Of a stretch of DNA of 64,000 nt, positions 59,866-64,000 are shown piece by piece. The notes under the pieces are model-generated. The model had not been told where the DNA came from. It saw nothing but the letters and a program-made list of their open reading frames with translations, and searched no databases. Numbering within the stretch: position 1 is the stretch's first letter; the number at the start of each line of letters is the position of its first letter. The position numbers and the translations under genes were made by a program. Source of the DNA: Bettongia penicillata ogilbyi (Eukaryota > Chordata > Mammalia > Diprotodontia > Potoroidae); contig JAJHZJ010000311.1 of assembly GCA_023548195.1 (NCBI GenBank), positions 5,231,919 to 5,295,918 of the forward strand, written 5' to 3'.

Positions 59866-60083
59866 GTCTAACCCAGGGGTGGGGAATCTGTGTCTTTGGA
59901 GCCACATGTGGCCTTTTAGGTCCTCAAGTATGGCCCTTTGACTGAACCCAGACTTCACAGAACAAGTTCCCCTAACAAAAGGATTTGTTCTACAAACAAG
60001 AACTCAGTCAAAAGGCCATAGCCAAAGACCTAGAAGGTCACATGCGACCTGGAAGCTGCAGGTTCCCTACCCTTGGTCTAACC
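59866..60083. mobile_element. hAT-type MITE with perfect 8-bp target duplication
   Basis: The element spans 59,874-60,075 (202 bp), with inverted ends 'caggggtggggaatctg' and 'caagggtagggaacctg' (reverse view; 14 of 17 match). Most of the interior is also palindromic: 'gtggcctttt...tttgactga' pairs with 'cagtcaaaaggccat'. The octamer 'gtctaacc' occurs exactly at both sides (59,866-59,873 and 60,076-60,083), as expected for hAT transposition. It lies in a TMPRSS4 intron and has no coding capacity. Confidence 0.9.
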
Positions 60084-60189
60084 AAATGGAGGTCAGCGTC
60101 CTTTAGGACCAAGCACAATGGTCACTAATGTATTTTCCATTATGTCTGCTTTTCTCATTCCTTAGAGTCTTGGGCTAAATTTTTTTTTT

Positions 60190-60380
60190 CAGTTGTCTTT
60201 CAGTAGTGTCCTACTTTTCAAGACCCTATTTGGGATTTTCTTGGTAAAGATCCTACAATGGTTTGCTATTTCCTTCTCTAGCTCATTTTACTAATACAGG
60301 CAAACAGTGTTGAGTGACTTGCCCAGGGTCACATGGGTAGTAAGCGTTTAAGGTAAGATTTGAACTCTGGTTTACCTTAT
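60190..60380 (-). repeat. Marsupial tRNA-derived SINE, partial
   Basis: 'cagttgtctttcagtagtgtcctacttttcaagaccctatttgggattttcttggtaaagatcc' to 'ggtcacatgggtagtaagcg'. It stops about 50 bp short of the LDL-receptor exon's donor. Confidence 0.8.
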
Positions 60381-60429
60381 TCCAAGATCAATAACCAATT
60401 CTTTTCCTGTCTACTTTTTAGGGACTTAC

Positions 60430-60585
60430 CTCCTATCAGGGGCATATCTTCACTGTGGATGATCTTAATGCAATGCTCCTCATCTTGCCCCAAGGGACAG
60501 TCCTTATGTCTGTCACATACCTTCAATCTTGAGATGAAGTTGTGGTAGTCACAGAAGAAATAGAACCTCTGCAGAATGAGGACAA
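60430..60585 (-). CDS. TMPRSS4: TMPRSS4 exon with LDL-receptor class A module
   Basis: Acceptor 'cctgtatttgtag|TTGTCC', donor 'GATAGGAG|gtaagtc'; 156 bp, phase 1 in and out. Encodes the end of the transmembrane segment (VLILQRFYFFC), then FISRLKVCDRHKDCPLGQDE and EHCIK. Only four cysteines are present, as in the human protein. The D-C-x-x-G-x-D-E calcium-cage pattern is kept. Confidence 0.94.
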
Positions 60586-61179
60586 CTACAAATACAGGGT
60601 GGGTTTCAGGAAGAATGGGTTAGTGGCTAGCAGAGGCATCGTTCTTCTAACCTCCCCGCTTCCTAAGACCTAGAGCAATGATGCAGTACAACAACCGTGA
60701 TCCAGTACAATGAAGCATTTGACCCAAAGCCAGTGGGGAAGCCAGAATGCTTTGACTTTGACAGAACTAGAGATCATCGGGTAAAATGCCCTTATTTTAC
60801 AGATGAGGAAAGGGAAATGACATGATTTCTAGATTATGCCATCAAACATGGGAGTGATACGTTCTATCTGGTGACAGAGTATGCCTAACAAGGGCTAGTA
60901 ATAATGTACTTTTTCTGGAGACTTGCAATACTAATAAGAAAAAGACTTTCACATCAAAAAGTAAAGAGGAAGGAGAAAGTTGTCTAGACATATCCATTAT
61001 GCAAGATTCCATAGAGAGCAGCACCAATGTCGGATGAATAGGAGTAGACTACAGAAATTCACAAAGTCCAGTAAAGGGGTCAGCAACAAACCTCGTGGCT
61101 TCAGGTGTCTATGCACAACTACACAAAGGATGAGTAATAAACAAAGTGAATGAGTGATGCTGGGGAAAAGAGGCACATC

Positions 61180-61320
61180 TGGTCTCCTAGGTCCTTCGTT
61201 CTTGAGGAGGACCAAAGACAGCATGAGGGTAATGTCTTGACTTGCCGTGATTTGGATGTTGGATTTAAGTGAGGTAGAACTTCCAAATGGTGTCAGCCTT
61301 ACTTTCTCCTCCAGAGTCAA
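61180..61320 (-). repeat. Interspersed repeat, inverse copy of the 0.5 and 35.1 kb family
   Basis: 'cctaggtccttcgttcttgaggaggaccaaagacagcatgaggg...ttgccgtgatttggatgttggatttaagtgagg' is similar, in reverse, to 35,135-35,223. Confidence 0.5.
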
Positions 61321-61539
61321 CCTTTCCTAGGTTTCCTGAGATCTGGTACAACCAGCCTTAATGGATGATTGGTCAGCCAAGAACACCCCAAAATGAAGCC
61401 ATGAAGAATCAGACACAACTGAAATGAACAGCAATAACCTAACTGTGGTGTCAAATCAGATTTGGCTTTAATCATTTTCAAACTCTTCTGGGGGTGACCC
61501 ATGCTTGTTCTACCTCATCTACATAATAATAGCTAGAAT

Positions 61540-61755
61540 TTATGTAATGATTTACAAATATCTTATTTGATCCTCACAACTACTAGTAGGCAGGTTATCA
61601 TCCCCATTTTACTGATGAGGAAATTGGGGCAGACAGAGGTTAAGTGACTTGCTCAGAGTCACACATCTAGTAAAAGTCTGAGGCAGGATTTGAATTCAGC
61701 TCTTCTCCTGACTCAAGATATGTGTTCTATCCGTTGTACCATTTAACTGTCTCAA
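61540..61755 (-). repeat. MIR/SINE reverse copy
   Basis: 'ttattgatcctcacaactactagtaggcagg...ccattttactgatgaggaaattggggcagacagaggttaagtgacttgctcagagtcacac' to 'gtgttctatccgttgtaccatttaactgtc'. Confidence 0.7.
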
Positions 61756-63887
61756 AATCTTCCTCACTCAATTATTCCATTCTTCAAATGGGGAAACTCA
61801 AGGCATTGAGTGGTAAAGAGACGCCTAAGCTCATATAGCCATGCCTAGCACCAGGGTTTTCTGAGACATAATTCAGATTTTTTTCAATTTTCTAGGAGAC
61901 CTTACCTAGAGGGAATAGTAGACTTTCTGATCTGTGCCTGACCTGGACCTGTGAGATCTTTCAAAGTCAGGATTACACAAAAGCTAAGGGTTATGACTCC
62001 CGAAACCTGAATATACACAACAAAGTCCCATGGCTAGGAGATACTAGTTATTGGTTCAGTACATTTAGCTTTCAAATGAAATAGATTTTGGTTGGATGAT
62101 CTGTGTGTATCCCAAATTTTCCTAAGGTTGATTTGCCTAAAGAGAGACCTGAAACCCAATAGTGTTATGATGACTTGAACTGTCCCCATTGTTCTCATTC
62201 AAAACCATTGTTTGATGTCGTGGAACTAAGCTAAATGCAGGACAGATTTAGGTGGGACTGGATGCTCTCCATTTAGCCCAATGTTACTCAAAATTTATTA
62301 ATTATTGAGTTAACTATGCTTAGCATTGTGCTGGGGGGATATAAAGAAATATAAAAAATTGACACCAATAAAAGGTTGCTTAAACTGTGGGAAAATCTAT
62401 GAAGTTCTGAAGGAATTATTTAGAGAAGAGATAGATAATAATATCCCAAATTTACAAAATGCTTTCTAATTATTATTTTCATTGTTATTATCATTATTCA
62501 GTTCTCAACAGCCCTATAACATAGCTACTGTTAGGCTTGTGTGGCATGGTAGATAGCACAGTAGATTGGGAATCCGATAATACCACCCAGGGAGAAATCC
62601 TAGCTCAGCCCCTTATATAGACCTTGTGACCCTGAACAGGTCATTTACCCTTTATGGGCCTCAGTTTCCCAATAAGTAAAAAGGAGAGGGTTAGATGATC
62701 CCTAACCTTTGGGTCTTCCATTTCTAAATCTATAACCCTATCATGTGAGGGGCAGAGGTAGAGTCAGGAAGCCTTGGTCTGGGAATCAGAAGTTATAGGC
62801 TGCCCCTACTTTGTTATGTGCCCTCTAGAAAGTCATTCCACCTGGTAACTGTGATTCAGGCACATTATTGTGGGTATGGGTTGGAGTATATGGCTGCTCT
62901 GATTCCTTTACTCTGATTCCTTAGACCATGAACTCCTTGAGAGTAGGGACAGTCTTTGGTCTTTCTTTGTCTCCCCAGAGCGTAGCTCAGTGTTTGGTAT
63001 TTAATAAATGGTTATCGATTGACTAACTGTGATATCCCTGGGACTCGTTTCTTCATATGAAAAACAGGACTCATATTATTTCCACTACTTGCCTTGTCAG
63101 GTTCAAATGAGAGTAAGGCTAACAAAAGGAGCTACAAAACGCTCTAGAAACATTAGCTGTTATCATTAATATTAACAATAAGGGGAAAGGTTGCAGTTTA
63201 TTAATATTATTGTATATTGAAGGTAAGTGGGGTATGGGGAGAAGGAAGAAGAGAATTGAATGAAATGTAATTGGGAAAGATGAGTGGAGTTCATTCCAGA
63301 GTCAAGGGGTAGGGACGAGGTAGAAAGGAGGAGTAGTGCCTTCAGCAACAGTCCCATTGCTTGACTATGGGTGAAAATGGACAGGAAGTTCAGCCCAGCC
63401 CAAGCTCTTGGAACTCTCCCAGTCTCCTAAGGAAAGGTAGGGTGGACAGACCTGATTCCAGGACTCCAGGAACTCCATTCAAATGATTGGCAAAGATTTG
63501 CATAATTAATATTTCTCTTCCTTAAAGATTCTGAGGGTCAAATAGAGCTACAATGGACTCCCTCACTCACAGAGTTATCCTTATGGCCCTCAAAGCAGTA
63601 GGTAAGTGCAGACTTGGCACAGACTTATGCAAATATTTATGCATATCAATAAACAGAAACTTGGCCAGGGACCTCAGGATGCCTCCCCCACCCTTTCTCC
63701 AAAGTACCTCTTTCTTTTGGAGAAGCAAGTCTGAAGGGAGATCAGAGATTATGTAGCCAGGAATCAGCCCCTCCCCCATCACCCCCTCCCCGCCCCCCGC
63801 CACCCCAGGCAGTGAGAGTGTGGGGCTTACACAGAATTGGAAGAATGGGAAGGACAGACATAGGGAGGGAGGGGAACTGACACTCAC

Positions 63888-64000
63888 TCAGTAAGATTCC
63901 GCAAGAGATGGTCAAGAGAGCCATCACAGTACCAAGGATTACCATCCACAGCTTTTTGAAGGATGCCATTTGGGCTTGGGGGCTCATGCACCAGGGAGGC
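63888..64000 (-). CDS. TMPRSS4: TMPRSS4 transmembrane exon, cut by window edge
   Basis: Donor 'TTACTGA|gtgagtg' in phase 1 joins the next exon exactly (GILLIVLILQ). Encodes MASFKKLWMVILGTVMALL then TISCGILL, a signal-anchor helix after a short basic segment, matching the human METFRKV region. The in-frame Met codons at 63,987 and 63,969 are probably internal. Human has about 30 more N-terminal residues from an upstream exon, so the start is not called here. Confidence 0.88.

Larger units (their letters stand above)
60586..63887 (-). other. TMPRSS4 intron after the transmembrane exon
   Basis: Holds an inverse copy of the three-copy repeat (about 61,180-61,320), reverse MIR/SINE (61,540-61,755), MIR/L2 pieces (62,290-62,340, 62,540-62,740, 62,900-63,030) and otherwise unremarkable sequence. 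No exon was recognised. Confidence 0.55.

Overview
This window is vertebrate nuclear DNA, almost certainly from a marsupial. The tRNA-headed SINEs that recur throughout (about a dozen and a half copies with the marsupial tRNA-type head and an 'aaaccccaaatggggtcacaaagag'-type 3' part), the marsupial-type LINE-1/half-L1 sequence and the old MIR/L2 background all point that way. Genes are split into short exons separated by repeat-rich introns, so long open frames are mostly meaningless here. I saw no bacterial-type genes, CRISPR arrays, rRNA genes or functional tRNA genes. Species is not resolved.

Layout. 1-11,500 is repeat-rich DNA with no recognisable exon. By recalled mammalian gene order it should lie between SCN2B (off the left edge) and SCN4B. 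11,520-12,370 is a CpG island, probably the SCN4B promoter. 17,959-20,765 is a complete half-L1 (HAL1-type) insertion on the minus strand, with an intact ORF1, no ORF2 and an 18-bp target-site duplication. 21,227-28,232 holds four coding exons of SCN4B on the plus strand (sodium-channel beta-4 subunit: Ig domain, transmembrane segment, cytoplasmic blocking peptide). Its first exon was not identified with confidence. A long 3' region follows, with a candidate poly(A) signal at 34,091.

34,100-44,780 is the gap between two convergent genes. From 45,014 to the right edge the minus strand carries TMPRSS4, a type II transmembrane serine protease. I resolved ten exons: transmembrane (cut by the window edge), LDL-receptor class A, two for the scavenger-receptor (SRCR-like) domain, a 41-bp linker exon, and five for the trypsin-like protease domain. 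All splice phases join in frame and His, Asp and Ser of the triad are present. The tail-to-tail SCN4B/TMPRSS4 arrangement matches the human 11q23.3 neighbourhood as I recall it.

Most notable points: a second, displaced copy of the 41-bp TMPRSS4 linker exon with both splice sites, lying inside the protease-domain introns, which would act as a poison exon if used; a pair of 5' splice sites 4 bp apart at the end of SCN4B exon 3, where the stronger-looking one would give a secreted ectodomain; the full-length half-L1 with its target-site duplication; an unusual loss of the Gly-Trp-Gly motif in TMPRSS4; a hAT-type MITE with a perfect 8-bp target duplication; and a local duplication in the SCN4B 3' region. 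All calls rest on reading the sequence and on remembered family sequences; no alignment or database search was run.
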